In this document: positions 9,881 through 17,415 of the stretch, piece after piece
How positions within the stretch are numbered: the stretch's first letter is position 1
How the letters are laid out: each line of letters opens with the position of its first letter
Origin: Stenotrophomonas ginsengisoli
Lineage (GTDB): Bacteria; Pseudomonadota; Gammaproteobacteria; Xanthomonadales; Xanthomonadaceae
DNA: 64,000 nt
Direction of reading: 5' to 3'
Assembly (NCBI RefSeq): GCF_001431485.1
Contig: NZ_LDJM01000006.1
Coordinates: 1-64,000 of the forward strand
Made by a program: the position numbers and the translations under genes
Notes under the pieces: generated by a model
Database searches by the model: none
What the model was told of the DNA's origin: nothing
What the model saw: the letters and a program-made list of their open reading frames with translations, nothing else

Positions 9881-9901
9881 GCTGACAGCTGGTGCTGCTT
9901 G

Positions 9902-11092
9902 CTACAGGCTGTCGATATGCAGTTCCATGCCCGGCTTGAGCACGCTGCTGCTGCTCAGGCCGTTGCTGGCCAGCAGGCGCGCCAGCGGTATGCCATGGCG
10001 GCGGGCGATGGCCCACAGCGACTCGCCGGCGCGGACGGTGTGACGGCGGGCCTTGCCGGTATCGGCGGCGGTGCTTGCTGCGGCCTGCTGGCGTGCCGGG
10101 CTGCTGGCAGCGGCCACACTGTTGCCGGCAACGGCCAGCGCGGTGGGTTCGGCAATCGCGCGGTGGCGCGGTGCCAGTACCCCCAGGCTGCGCGAAGGCG
10201 AGCGGCTGCTGGCCAGCGGGTTGAGCCTGGCCATCTTGGCCGGGTCCAGGTCGCGCGCATCGGCCCATTGCTGCAGGGAGCTGCCGGCCGGCAGCTGGTA
10301 GGCGGCCAGATAAGGCACTTCGCGGTCCAGGTGGGCCATCAGGCTGCCGTTGTCGGCAGCATCCTCCAGCACACAGGTCAGGGCGTGCAGCTTTTCCACG
10401 TAGCTGTAGGTGATCGGTGACAGCCCGGCGAGCTGGTCGGGAGTGGCATTGCCGGCATTGACCCCGGCCCGGCGCATGGCCTGCAGGATGCGGTACTCGC
10501 CGGCGTTGTAACCCATCACCGCCAGCTCCCAGCGCCCGCCGAACATGCCGTGCAGGGTCTTGAGGTAGCGGATGGCGGCGGTGGTCGATTCGCTGGCCGA
10601 ATAACGGCCGTCGATGCCCTGTCCCATCGGCACCTTGTGGTTGCGCGCGGTATTGGCGATGAACTGCCACAAGCCGGCAGGGCCGGCATTGCTGCGCGCA
10701 TCCGGGCGATAGCCGCTCTCCACGAACGGGATCAGCGCAAATTCGGTGGGCAGGCCTTCGGCGCGCAGCTGGTCCACCACATAGCCGAACAGGGGCAGCA
10801 GGTTGTCGTCATGCTTGCCCATGCGGCTGGCCGCATGGCGGAACTGACGCTTCCAGCGCTCGGAGGTGGCGCTGGAGTCGCACTGCGGCTGGGCCAGGCC
10901 TTCACGGAACTGGGCGAAGATTTCCTGGCCGTTGCGGGTGGTCGGGGGCGGCAGGCTGTCGGCCGCGTAGGGGGGCTGGGCCAGGCTGGGCAACAAGGCC
11001 GGCAGGTTGCTGGCCTGGGCCGCAGACGGCACGCCAAGGGTGCCGGCCATGCCCATCAGCAGGGCGGCCGGCAGCAGATGCCAGCCCCTCAT
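9902..11092 (-). CDS. mltD: membrane-bound lytic transglycosylase with a C-terminal LysM domain (MltD-like)
   Basis: This enzyme cleaves the MurNAc-GlcNAc bond of peptidoglycan in the periplasm, forming 1,6-anhydro ends. The 396-residue product begins with a signal peptide (hydrophobic 6-25, AQA-like cleavage near 28). The SLT domain spans about 100-220, with catalytic Glu125 in IPFVESGYRP, the motif AGLWQF, and MGYNAGE. A single LysM peptidoglycan-binding domain ends the protein (about 349-394); E. coli MltD has more than one. No lipobox Cys is seen. Its ATG overlaps the gloB stop codon by 4 nt (ATGA), so it is probably translationally coupled to gloB, the neighbour it also has in E. coli. 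Confidence 0.9.
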   Translation of the reverse strand: MRGWHLLPAALLMGMAGTLGVPSAAQASNLPALLPSLAQPPYAADSLPPPTTRNGQEIFAQFREGLAQPQCDSSATSERWKRQFRHAASRMGKHDDNLLPLFGYVVDQLRAEGLPTEFALIPFVESGYRPDARSNAGPAGLWQFIANTARNHKVPMGQGIDGRYSASESTTAAIRYLKTLHGMFGGRWELAVMGYNAGEYRILQAMRRAGVNAGNATPDQLAGLSPITYSYVEKLHALTCVLEDAADNGSLMAHLDREVPYLAAYQLPAGSSLQQWADARDLDPAKMARLNPLASSRSPSRSLGVLAPRHRAIAEPTALAVAGNSVAAASSPARQQAAASTAADTGKARRHTVRAGESLWAIARRHGIPLARLLASNGLSSSSVLKPGMELHIDSL

Positions 11093-11853
11093 GCGGCGAA
11101 CCCGTCTTTCCAGCCGCGCAGCGCGGCAAACACGGCGACGCGATTGCCGTGGCTCGGGGTCCTGCCGGACACGGCCCGGGCCACGCTGGCCTGGGCAGTG
11201 CGTAAAAACGGGTTGCATTCCAGCTCGCTGCCGATGGTGCTGGGCAGGCTGGGGCGATGCGATGCGCGCATTGCCTGTGCCTCCTTCAGTCGGTGCTGCA
11301 GCGCCGCGTTGTGCGGTTCCACTGCCAGTGCAAAGGCCGCGTTGGCCAGGGTGTACTCATGCCCGCAACACACCCGGGTATGGGCGGGCAGGGCTGCCAG
11401 CCGGTCCAGGCTGGCGAGCATCTGAGCCGGCGTACCTTCGAACATCCGTCCACAGCCCAGGCTGAACAAGGCATCGCCACAGAACAGATGGTCAGCTGCC
11501 AGATAGGCCAGATGGCTGCGGGTATGCCCGGCCACATCGATCACCTGCACCGCCCAGGGGCCGATCTGCAGGCATTGTCCGCCCTGCAGCGGGCGGCTGG
11601 CGGCGGGCAGGCGGGCATCGTCGGGCCCGAACACCGGCACGCCGGGCCAGTGCGCGAGCAGTTCATCCACGCCGCCGACATGATCGCCGTGGTGGTGGGT
11701 GAGCAGGATGGCCGCCGGTGCGCAGCCCTGGTCGCGGCCGAATGCCAGCACCGGCGCGGCCTGGCCGGGGTCGACAACCAGCCAGGCGCCCTGCTCATCG
11801 CGCAGGCACCAGATGTAGTTGTCGTCAAATGCGGGCAGGGGGACGGCTGGCAT
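11089..11853 (-). CDS. gloB: hydroxyacylglutathione hydrolase (glyoxalase II)
   Basis: Glyoxalase II hydrolyses S-lactoylglutathione to lactate and glutathione, the second step of methylglyoxal detoxification in the cytosol. The 254-residue metallo-beta-lactamase-fold protein shows the metal motif THHHGDH (52-58), a further metal ligand in DVAGHTRSH, the motif FCGDALF, and a C-terminal HAGH-type region with CCGHEYT and NPFLR. The reading frame stays open far upstream, but ATG 11853 gives the family N-terminus MPAVPLPAFDDNYIW. It is divergent from the methyltransferase gene (3 bp between the start codons), so both promoters must overlap the opposite coding region or leader. Confidence 0.95.
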   Translation of the reverse strand: MPAVPLPAFDDNYIWCLRDEQGAWLVVDPGQAAPVLAFGRDQGCAPAAILLTHHHGDHVGGVDELLAHWPGVPVFGPDDARLPAASRPLQGGQCLQIGPWAVQVIDVAGHTRSHLAYLAADHLFCGDALFSLGCGRMFEGTPAQMLASLDRLAALPAHTRVCCGHEYTLANAAFALAVEPHNAALQHRLKEAQAMRASHRPSLPSTIGSELECNPFLRTAQASVARAVSGRTPSHGNRVAVFAALRGWKDGFAA

Positions 11854-11856
11854 AGA

Positions 11857-12495
11857 ATGGCGACCATGCCTGCCGATCCGCGCCCCCGTCAAGTTAGCGT
11901 CGCAGATTGGTTTGATACCGACGCTGCCCTGGCGCTGGCTGCGGCGCAGTCGCCACTGCTGCTGCGCTGCCTGGCCAGCCGCCCGCACCAACCCATGCTC
12001 TGGCTCGGGCCGGGTGCCGGTTGGCCGGCGCCGCGGCCGCAGATTGCGCGCCTGTTGGCCCTGCACGGGGACGGCCGGCGCTACGCCGGCGACCTGTGCG
12101 CCACGCTGCCGTTGCCACTGGCCAATGCCAGTATCGGCACCCTGGTGCTGCAGCATCCGCCGGCAGCGCATGCCGCCGCGCTGCTGGCTGATTGCCAGCG
12201 CCTGCTGCTGCCGGGCGGGGTGGTGCTGCTGGTGGTCGGGCGCCGGGTATGCACCAGCCGGGTGCTGCATCCGGGCCTGCCGCTGTGGGCGGCCCCGGCC
12301 GGTGGCTGGCGTGGTCTGCTGGCCGACAATGGCCTGCAGTTGCGCGCGGTGCATCGCTTTGACCCTGGTTTGCCGCTGTCCGGTGCCTGTGTGGTGCTGG
12401 AGGCGGAAAAACGCACACTGGCCCCGATCGGGCCACGCCCCATCCGCAGGCTCGCCGTCCAGGTGGCCTCGCGGCAACGTTTGAAGGTGACATGA
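11857..12495 (+). CDS. YafS-like SAM-dependent methyltransferase-family protein
   Basis: The 212-residue product (203 if ATG 11866 is used) resembles the class I methyltransferase-like YafS group: a glycine-containing strand-turn ([10 protein letters not shown]), an acidic loop after strand 4 replaced by LVLQHPP, and [13 protein letters not shown]. The canonical SAM motif is degenerate, so activity is uncertain and the substrate is unknown. It sits between gloB (divergent) and rnhA exactly as yafS does in E. coli, and its stop overlaps the rnhA start by 4 nt. The assignment rests mainly on this synteny and on the fold-like motifs. Confidence 0.75.
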   Translation: MATMPADPRPRQVSVADWFDTDAALALAAAQSPLLLRCLASRPHQPMLWLGPGAGWPAPRPQIARLLALHGDGRRYAGDLCATLPLPLANASIGTLVLQHPPAAHAAALLADCQRLLLPGGVVLLVVGRRVCTSRVLHPGLPLWAAPAGGWRGLLADNGLQLRAVHRFDPGLPLSGACVVLEAEKRTLAPIGPRPIRRLAVQVASRQRLKVT

Positions 12496-12941
12496 AACAG
12501 ATCCAGATCCATACCGACGGCTCCTGCCTGAGCAATCCCGGCCCGGGTGGCTGGGGCGCGCTGTTGCGCTACCGCCAGCACGAGCGTGAGCTTTCCGGTG
12601 GCGAGGCACAGAGCACCAACAACCGGATGGAATTGATGGCCGCCATCATGGCCCTGGAGACGCTGACCGAGCCGTGTGATGTGATCCTGCACACCGATTC
12701 GCAGTACGTGCGCCAGGGCATCACCGAGTGGATGCCCGGCTGGATCCGCAAGCAGTGGAAGACCGCTGGCGGTGATCCGGTGAAGAACCGCGACCTGTGG
12801 GAGCGGTTGCATGCGGCCACCGCGCGTCACCAGATCGACTGGCGCTGGGTCAAGGGGCACTCCGGCGACCCGGACAACGAGCGCGTGGACGTGCTGGCGC
12901 GCAGCGCCGCCGAGCGGGTGCGCGACGGGGTGCGGGCATGA
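12492..12941 (+). CDS. rnhA: ribonuclease HI
   Basis: RNase HI cuts the RNA strand of RNA-DNA hybrids, removing primers and R-loops. The 149-residue product has the four catalytic carboxylates at Asp9 (HTDGSC), Glu47 (NRMELM), Asp69 (HTDSQY) and Asp133 (ERVDVLA), plus the basic handle region with [11 protein letters not shown]. The start codon overlaps the preceding gene's stop (ATGA) and its own stop overlaps the dnaQ start (ATGA), so the three genes form a translationally coupled unit. Confidence 0.98.
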   Translation: MKQIQIHTDGSCLSNPGPGGWGALLRYRQHERELSGGEAQSTNNRMELMAAIMALETLTEPCDVILHTDSQYVRQGITEWMPGWIRKQWKTAGGDPVKNRDLWERLHAATARHQIDWRWVKGHSGDPDNERVDVLARSAAERVRDGVRA

Positions 12942-13669
12942 GCGCGCTGCGGCAGATCCTGCTGGATACCGAAACCACCGGCCTGGACTGGCGCAAGGGC
13001 AACCGGGTGGTGGAAATCGGCTGTGTGGAGCTGATCAAGCGCCGGCCCACCGGCAACAACTTCCACGTCTACCTCAAGCCGGATGTGGATTTCGAGGAAG
13101 GCGCGGCCGAGGTGACCGGCCTGAGCCTGGAGTTCTTGGCCGACAAGCCGCTGTTCGCCGACGTGGTGGATGACTTCCTGGCCTATGTGGATGGCGCCGA
13201 GCTGATCATCCACAACGCCAGCTTCGACATGGGCTTTCTGGAAAACGAGCTGGCCCTGGCAGGCAAGGACAAGCTGGCGGCCCGGGTCACGGTTACCGAC
13301 ACCCTGTTGATGGCCCGCGAGAAGTACCCGGGCCAGCGCAATTCGCTGGATGCGCTGTGCAAGCGCCTGGGCGTGGACAACTCCCACCGTACCCTGCACG
13401 GCGCCTTGCTCGATGCGCAGATCCTGGCCGATGTCTACATCGGCCTGACCTCGGGCCAGGAGGAGATCGGCTTTGCCGATACCGCCAGCCAGAGCGATGC
13501 GGGTATCTCGCTGCTGGTGCAGGACCTGTCCAGCCTGCCGCCGCGCCCGTCGGTGGTGGTCAGCGACGAGGAGTCGCAGGCGCACGAGGCGCGCCTGGGC
13601 GTGCTGCGCAAGAAGGCGGGGCGGGCGATCTGGGACGGGCCGCAGCCCGAGGCCGAGCCCGCGGCTTGA
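12938..13669 (+). CDS. dnaQ: DNA polymerase III epsilon subunit (3'-5' proofreading exonuclease)
   Basis: Epsilon proofreads replication inside the Pol III core. The 243-residue protein has the DEDDh exonuclease motifs: Asp10 and Glu12 in LLDTETTG, the Exo II motif around HNASFDMGF, and the Exo III His/Asp in HGALLDAQ. The C-terminal tail of about 60 residues, which in E. coli contacts the alpha subunit, is present. ATG 12938 overlaps the rnhA stop codon. In E. coli rnhA and dnaQ are divergent; here they are in tandem and coupled. Confidence 0.97.
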   Translation: MSALRQILLDTETTGLDWRKGNRVVEIGCVELIKRRPTGNNFHVYLKPDVDFEEGAAEVTGLSLEFLADKPLFADVVDDFLAYVDGAELIIHNASFDMGFLENELALAGKDKLAARVTVTDTLLMAREKYPGQRNSLDALCKRLGVDNSHRTLHGALLDAQILADVYIGLTSGQEEIGFADTASQSDAGISLLVQDLSSLPPRPSVVVSDEESQAHEARLGVLRKKAGRAIWDGPQPEAEPAA

Positions 13670-13690
13670 GTCGTGGCCGGCCAGGCCGGC

Positions 13691-14395
13691 TTACAGCCCG
13701 CGCACCAGTACGGCGGTGATGTTGTCGCCACCGCCGGCATCCAGCGCGCTGGCCACCAGGATGTCCACGCATTCCTGGGCGCTGCAGTCGGCATCGCCCA
13801 GGATGGCCTTGATGCTGGTCTCGCCCACTTCCTCGGTCAGGCCGTCACTGCACAGCAGCAGCTGCATGCCCGGCCGCCACGGCCCGCTCAGGGTCGCCAC
13901 GTTCAGGTGTTCGGGTGCGGTCACGCCCAGGGCCTGGGTGACCACATTGCGGTGCGGGTGCAGGCGCGCCTGTTCGGCGGTCAGCGCGCCCTTGGCGATC
14001 AGTTCATGCACATAGCTGTGGTCGCGGCTGAGCTGGGTCAGCTTGCCGTCGTGCCACAGGTAGGCGCGGCTGTCGCCAACCCAGGCCAGCTCGAAGTGGG
14101 TGCCGGTGACCCGCGCGCAGACCACCGTGGTGCCCATTGGCAGACGGTCATTGCGCTGCCGGGTCTGCGCGATGATCTGCTCGCCGGCGCGGCTGATGGC
14201 ATCGGGCAGCGAACTGCCGGCCCGGACCTGGCGCACGATCACTTCGCGGGCCAGGGCGCTGGCCACTTCACCGCAAGCCGCGCCGCCCATGCCGTCGGCC
14301 ACCAGCCACAGGCCCAGGCCGGCATCGCCGTAATAGGTGTCTTCATTGAGCTGGCGGCGCAGGCCGGCGTGGGTCAGGTGGCCGAATTCGATCAT
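13691..14395 (-). CDS. PP2C-family serine/threonine protein phosphatase
   Basis: The 234-residue protein is a stand-alone PP2C (PPM) metal-dependent phosphatase. Visible motifs are NED (17-19), VADGMGG (32-38, with metal ligand Asp34), MGTTVV, WVGDSRAYL, SRDHSYV, CSDGLTEEV and GGGDNITAVLV. It would act in the cytosol on Ser/Thr-phosphoproteins; no cognate kinase gene is in this window. The upstream frame is open, but ATG 14395 gives a normal PP2C start (MIEFGHLTHAGLRR). It is convergent with dnaQ, 21 bp apart. Related stand-alone PP2Cs often pair with FHA or type VI secretion genes; none are seen here. Confidence 0.9.
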   Translation of the reverse strand: MIEFGHLTHAGLRRQLNEDTYYGDAGLGLWLVADGMGGAACGEVASALAREVIVRQVRAGSSLPDAISRAGEQIIAQTRQRNDRLPMGTTVVCARVTGTHFELAWVGDSRAYLWHDGKLTQLSRDHSYVHELIAKGALTAEQARLHPHRNVVTQALGVTAPEHLNVATLSGPWRPGMQLLLCSDGLTEEVGETSIKAILGDADCSAQECVDILVASALDAGGGDNITAVLVRGL

Positions 14396-14495
14396 TGCGG
14401 GGCAGGGACAACCATGGGAAGGCAGGCTGATGATCGGCCGCAGCGGCGGCGCAGACAAGCGCTGCGGGGCAATTGGACAAGGATGTGAAAAAGAC

Positions 14496-14524
14496 TTGCG
14501 CGCCCGCTTTTGCCGCCGTATGAT
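14496..14524 (+). promoter_or_regulatory. promoter of tRNA-Ser(CGA)
   Basis: TTGCGC (14496-14501) and TATGAT (14519-14524) are 17 bp apart, placing the transcription start about 27 bp before the tRNA. The sequence between the phosphatase start and the tRNA holds nothing else evident. Confidence 0.6.
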
Positions 14525-14557
14525 ACGCACCCCGGCCAAGCGGTCGGGGACCATCCA

Positions 14558-14648
14558 GGAGAGGTGGCAGAGTGGTTGAATGTACCTGACTCGAAATCAG
14601 GCATACGTTAATAGCGTATCGGGGGTTCGAATCCCCCCCTCTCCGCCA
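14558..14648 (+). tRNA. tRNA-Ser (anticodon CGA), integration site of the island
   Basis: Acceptor GGAGAGG/CCTCTCC, anticodon loop CTCGAAA (CGA), long variable arm and encoded CCA (14646-14648). Its last 14 bases plus 4 bases beyond are repeated at 45404-45421, so the gene was used as the attachment site and its 3' end is restored by the element. Confidence 0.96.
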
Positions 14649-14652
14649 GATA
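14635..14652 (+). repeat. attL core: 18-bp direct repeat at the left border of the island
   Basis: CCCCCTCTCCGCCAGATA matches 45404-45421 exactly. It comprises the tRNA-Ser 3' end and the four bases after CCA, the usual site for P4-type tyrosine integrases. Confidence 0.88.
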
Positions 14653-14660
14653 ATTGAACT

Positions 14661-14687
14661 AAGCCCTTGAATTTCAAGGGCTTTTTT
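14661..14687 (+). terminator. terminator after tRNA-Ser supplied by the island
   Basis: AAGCCCTTGAA pairs with TTCAAGGGCTT, followed by TTTT. It lies just inside the left border and replaces the native tRNA terminator that now lies at 45425-45454. Confidence 0.75.
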
Positions 14688-14700
14688 CATTTTCGGCTTG

Positions 14701-14724
14701 GCTGGTATGCCATCTGGTATGCCA
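14701..14724 (+). repeat. two 12-bp repeats inside the left border
   Basis: Two tandem units containing TGGTATGCCA lie about 50 bp inside the left attachment core. The same units, in the same orientation, occur four times near the right border (45226-45273). They are candidate integrase or excision-factor arm sites. Confidence 0.6.
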
Positions 14725-14779
14725 CGGAAGATTGGCTGCTGCTGGACCATTCTGGACATCGTGGCGCCTGCAAGTGGCG

Positions 14780-15148
14780 CGCATCGGCTTTGCTGGTCGG
14801 GCTGCAGGCAGGGGCTGCTATGTGTTCCCGTCGATACGGAGTGGCCGTGATCCGATGAGCGAGAACACGGTGAACGCCGCGCTTCGGCGCCTTGGCTATG
14901 GCACGGACGATATGACCGGTCATGGCTTCCGAAGTATGGCTTCCACCCTGCTGCATGAGATGGGCTGGACCTCTGATGCCATCGAGCGGCAGTTGGCACA
15001 CTCCGAGAGGAATCCCATCAAAGCGGCATACAACCGTGCAGAGTACCTGCCAGAGCGTCGGAAGATGATGCAGGCATGGGCTGATTACCTGGACCGCTTG
15101 CGTGAAAAACAGCCCAGAGCTACCCAGCTCTGCGCTAAGCGCGCCTGA
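14780..15148 (+). pseudogene. C-terminal remnant of a P4-family tyrosine integrase
   Basis: The frame from about 14813 encodes YVFPSIRSG, GHGFRSMAS, QLAHSER and AAYNRAEYLPERRKMM, the C-terminal half of a P4/CP4-type integrase with the His-x-x-Arg, second His and catalytic Tyr. The N-terminal arm and core-binding domains and the first catalytic Arg are missing, and no start codon suits the family. It reads away from the tRNA. It differs clearly from the intact integrase at the right border, so it is the remnant of a second element integrated at the same tRNA. Confidence 0.8.
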
Positions 15149-15190
15149 CCCCCTCCTGCCGCTACTCACTTGAGTAGCGGCAGGAGGGGG
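15149..15190 (+). repeat. 42-bp near-perfect palindrome
   Basis: Twenty bases (starting CCCCCTCCTGCCGC) are followed after 2 nt by their exact complement. It could be a terminator for the integrase remnant, a cruciform or a protein site. A run of ten G (15186-15195) overlaps its right arm. Confidence 0.7.
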
Positions 15191-15198
15191 GGGGGATC

Positions 15199-15274
15199 GC
15201 ATCAATCGAGTTGATGCAAAATGCTTGCATTGGCGTTGATGCCGTGCGAGAGTTTGCATCATGAACATTGATGC
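15199..15274 (+). promoter_or_regulatory. operator-like repeats upstream of the type I operon
   Basis: A palindrome GCATCAA-N5-TTGATGC (15199-15217), a second palindrome AATGCTTGCATT (15220-15231), and further TTGATGC copies at 15236-15242 and 15268-15274 cluster just before and into the first gene. This looks like a repressor-controlled promoter region; no clear sigma70 pair was identified. Confidence 0.45.
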
Positions 15275-15866
15275 AGAAAATTTCATGGTTGGAGAGTTGG
15301 TCTCCATTCAAGCGGGCTACCCCTTTCGCGGCTCCATTGAGGAGTCGGCCGATGGTGAAGCTCTGGCGGTACAGATGAGGGATGTTGACCTTGACCATGG
15401 AGTCAAATGGTCTGACGTCACGCGCACCTCGCTTGCAGGCCGCAAACACCCTGACTGGCTCAAGGCTGGGGACATACTGTTCGTCGCTAAAGGTGCTCGG
15501 TTCTATGCCGTATGCATTGATGAGCCGCCGAGCCCTGCTGTGTGCAGCCCTCACTTCTTTCTGCTCCGAGTGGCCTCCCAAGGTCTATTGCTGCCTGCTT
15601 TCCTGGCGTGGCAAATAAACCAACCGCCATTTCAGCGTCAGCTTCAGCAAGCCGCTGAAGGCAGCAGCCAGCTGAGTATCCGCCGCCCCGTACTGGAATC
15701 GCTCACGCTGAGCGTGCCGTCGCTGGTGGATCAGCAACGCATCGTTGCCCTGGCTGACCTTACCCGTCAGGAGCGCCACGTGCTCAATCAGCTCATTCAC
15801 AACCGCGAGCAGCAACTTCAAGCGCTCGCAGAGAGTCTTGTGCATGCCGCACAGGCCAGTCACTGA
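15261..15866 (+). CDS. half-size HsdS-like specificity protein (one target-recognition domain)
   Basis: The 201-residue product looks like one half of a type I specificity subunit: a single target-recognition domain (roughly 8-150, with GYPFRGSIE, GDILFVAKGARF and SQLSIRRPVLESLTLSVPS) followed by a conserved helix (LVDQQRIVALADLTRQERHVLNQLI). Full HsdS has two such halves; half-size S proteins can dimerise, which would give a symmetric recognition site. It is the first gene of a run that continues with hsdM 22 bp downstream. A complete hsdS is also present further down, so this may be an alternative specificity subunit, or part of a distinct complex. Confidence 0.75.
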   Translation: MNIDAENFMVGELVSIQAGYPFRGSIEESADGEALAVQMRDVDLDHGVKWSDVTRTSLAGRKHPDWLKAGDILFVAKGARFYAVCIDEPPSPAVCSPHFFLLRVASQGLLLPAFLAWQINQPPFQRQLQQAAEGSSQLSIRRPVLESLTLSVPSLVDQQRIVALADLTRQERHVLNQLIHNREQQLQALAESLVHAAQASH

Positions 15867-15888
15867 ACAACGCAGGAGCTCAAACATC

Positions 15889-17415
15889 ATGAACAGCACA
15901 ACCACTGAAATCGCCTCCGTCAGCCAGGACGACATCAACGCCGCTGTCTGGGCCGCCTGCGACACCTTCCGCGGCACCGTGGACCCGAGCATCTACAAGG
16001 ACTTCGTCCTGACCATGCTGTTCCTGAAGTACGTGTCGGATGTCTGGCAAGACCACTACGACGCCTACAAGAAGCAGTACGGTGACCACCCCGAGTTGAT
16101 CGAGGAAATGCTCAAGAACGAGCGTTTCGTGCTGCCCGCCAGCGCCAGCTTCTATGCTCTGCACACCTTGCGGCACAGCCCTGGCAACGGTGAGCGCATC
16201 GACAAGGCCCTGCACGCCATCGAAGAAGCCAACATCACCAAGCTGCGCGATGTGTTCCAGGACATCAGCTTCAACTCCAACAAGCTGGGCGATGAGCAGC
16301 AGAAGAACGACATCCTGCGCCACCTGCTGGAAGACTTTGCCAAGCCCGAGCTGGATCTGCGCCCCAGCCGTGTCGGCCAGCTCGATGTGATCGGTAACGC
16401 CTACGAATTCCTCATCAAGAACTTTGCCTCCACCAGCGGCAAAAAGGCGGGCGAGTTCTACACCCCGCCCGAAGTCTCCGCACTGATGGCGCGCCTGATG
16501 GCGCCGCAAGAAGGCGATGAAATCTGTGATCCCACCTGCGGTTCCGGGTCGCTGCTGATGAAGTGCGGTCGCCTGATCCGTGAGAACACCGGTTCAGGCA
16601 AGTACGCGCTCTATGGGCAGGAAGCCATCGGCAGCACCTGGGCGCTGGCCAAGATGAACATGTTCCTGCATGGCGAGGACAACCACCGTATCGAGTGGGG
16701 CGACACCATCCGCAACCCCAAGCTGCTCGACGGTGCCGCCAGTCTCAAGCACTTCGACATCGTGGTGGCCAACCCCCCGTTCAGCCTGGAAAAGTGGGGC
16801 TTCGAGGGGGCCGATGCCGACAAGTTCAGCCGCTTCCGGCGGGGTGTGCCGCCGCGTACCAAGGGAGACTACGCCTTCATCCTGCACATGATCGAGACCA
16901 TGAAGCCCGGCACCGGCCGCATGGCGGTTGTCGTGCCGCATGGCGTGCTGTTCCGTGGCGCTGCCGAGGGGCGTATTCGCCAGAAGTTGATCGAAGAGAA
17001 CCTGCTCGACGTGGTGATTGGCCTGCCGGAAAAACTGTTCTATGGCACCGGCATCCCCGCCGCGGTGCTGGTGTTCCGCAAGAACAAGGCCGACGACAAG
17101 GTGTTGTTCATCGACGCCAGCCGCGACTTCGAGGCCGGCAAGAACCAGAACCTGCTGCGCGAAGCTGACCTGCAGCGCATCCTGGATACCGCCGCCACAC
17201 GGCAAAGCGTGGACAAGTACGCCTACCTCGCCTCGCCAGCCGAAATTGCCGAGAACGACTTCAACCTCAACATCCCGCGCTATGTGGACACCTTTGAGGA
17301 AGAAGCCGAGATCGACCTGATGGCCGTGCGCAAGGAGCGCGAGCAGCTCAAAGCCGAGCTGGCCAGCCTGGAAGCCCAGATGGCCGTCTACCTGAAGGAG
17401 CTGGGCTATGAGTAA
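15889..17415 (+). CDS. hsdM: type I restriction-modification DNA methyltransferase subunit
   Basis: HsdM methylates adenine-N6 in the site chosen by HsdS. The 508-residue protein has an N-terminal HsdM helical domain and the N6 methyltransferase core with motif I DPTCGSGSLL (from Asp214) and the catalytic motif NPPF (295-298). ATG 15889 is supported by AGGAG (15874-15878); the frame is open upstream in sequence that belongs to the previous gene. Its end overlaps the RhuM-family gene by 8 nt. Length and motifs are intact, so a working methyltransferase is expected. Confidence 0.95.
   Translation: MNSTTTEIASVSQDDINAAVWAACDTFRGTVDPSIYKDFVLTMLFLKYVSDVWQDHYDAYKKQYGDHPELIEEMLKNERFVLPASASFYALHTLRHSPGNGERIDKALHAIEEANITKLRDVFQDISFNSNKLGDEQQKNDILRHLLEDFAKPELDLRPSRVGQLDVIGNAYEFLIKNFASTSGKKAGEFYTPPEVSALMARLMAPQEGDEICDPTCGSGSLLMKCGRLIRENTGSGKYALYGQEAIGSTWALAKMNMFLHGEDNHRIEWGDTIRNPKLLDGAASLKHFDIVVANPPFSLEKWGFEGADADKFSRFRRGVPPRTKGDYAFILHMIETMKPGTGRMAVVVPHGVLFRGAAEGRIRQKLIEENLLDVVIGLPEKLFYGTGIPAAVLVFRKNKADDKVLFIDASRDFEAGKNQNLLREADLQRILDTAATRQSVDKYAYLASPAEIAENDFNLNIPRYVDTFEEEAEIDLMAVRKEREQLKAELASLEAQMAVYLKELGYE

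Noticed and set aside
11854-12609. N-terminal extension of the gloB frame to about 506 residues
   Set aside because: The extension is Arg/Gln/Pro-rich, antisense to the methyltransferase and rnhA genes, and the family start is at 11853.
15881-15889. Longer N-terminus for hsdM from the upstream frame at 15745
   Set aside because: The extension overlaps the half-S coding sequence and lacks a ribosome-binding site; AGGAG precedes ATG 15889.
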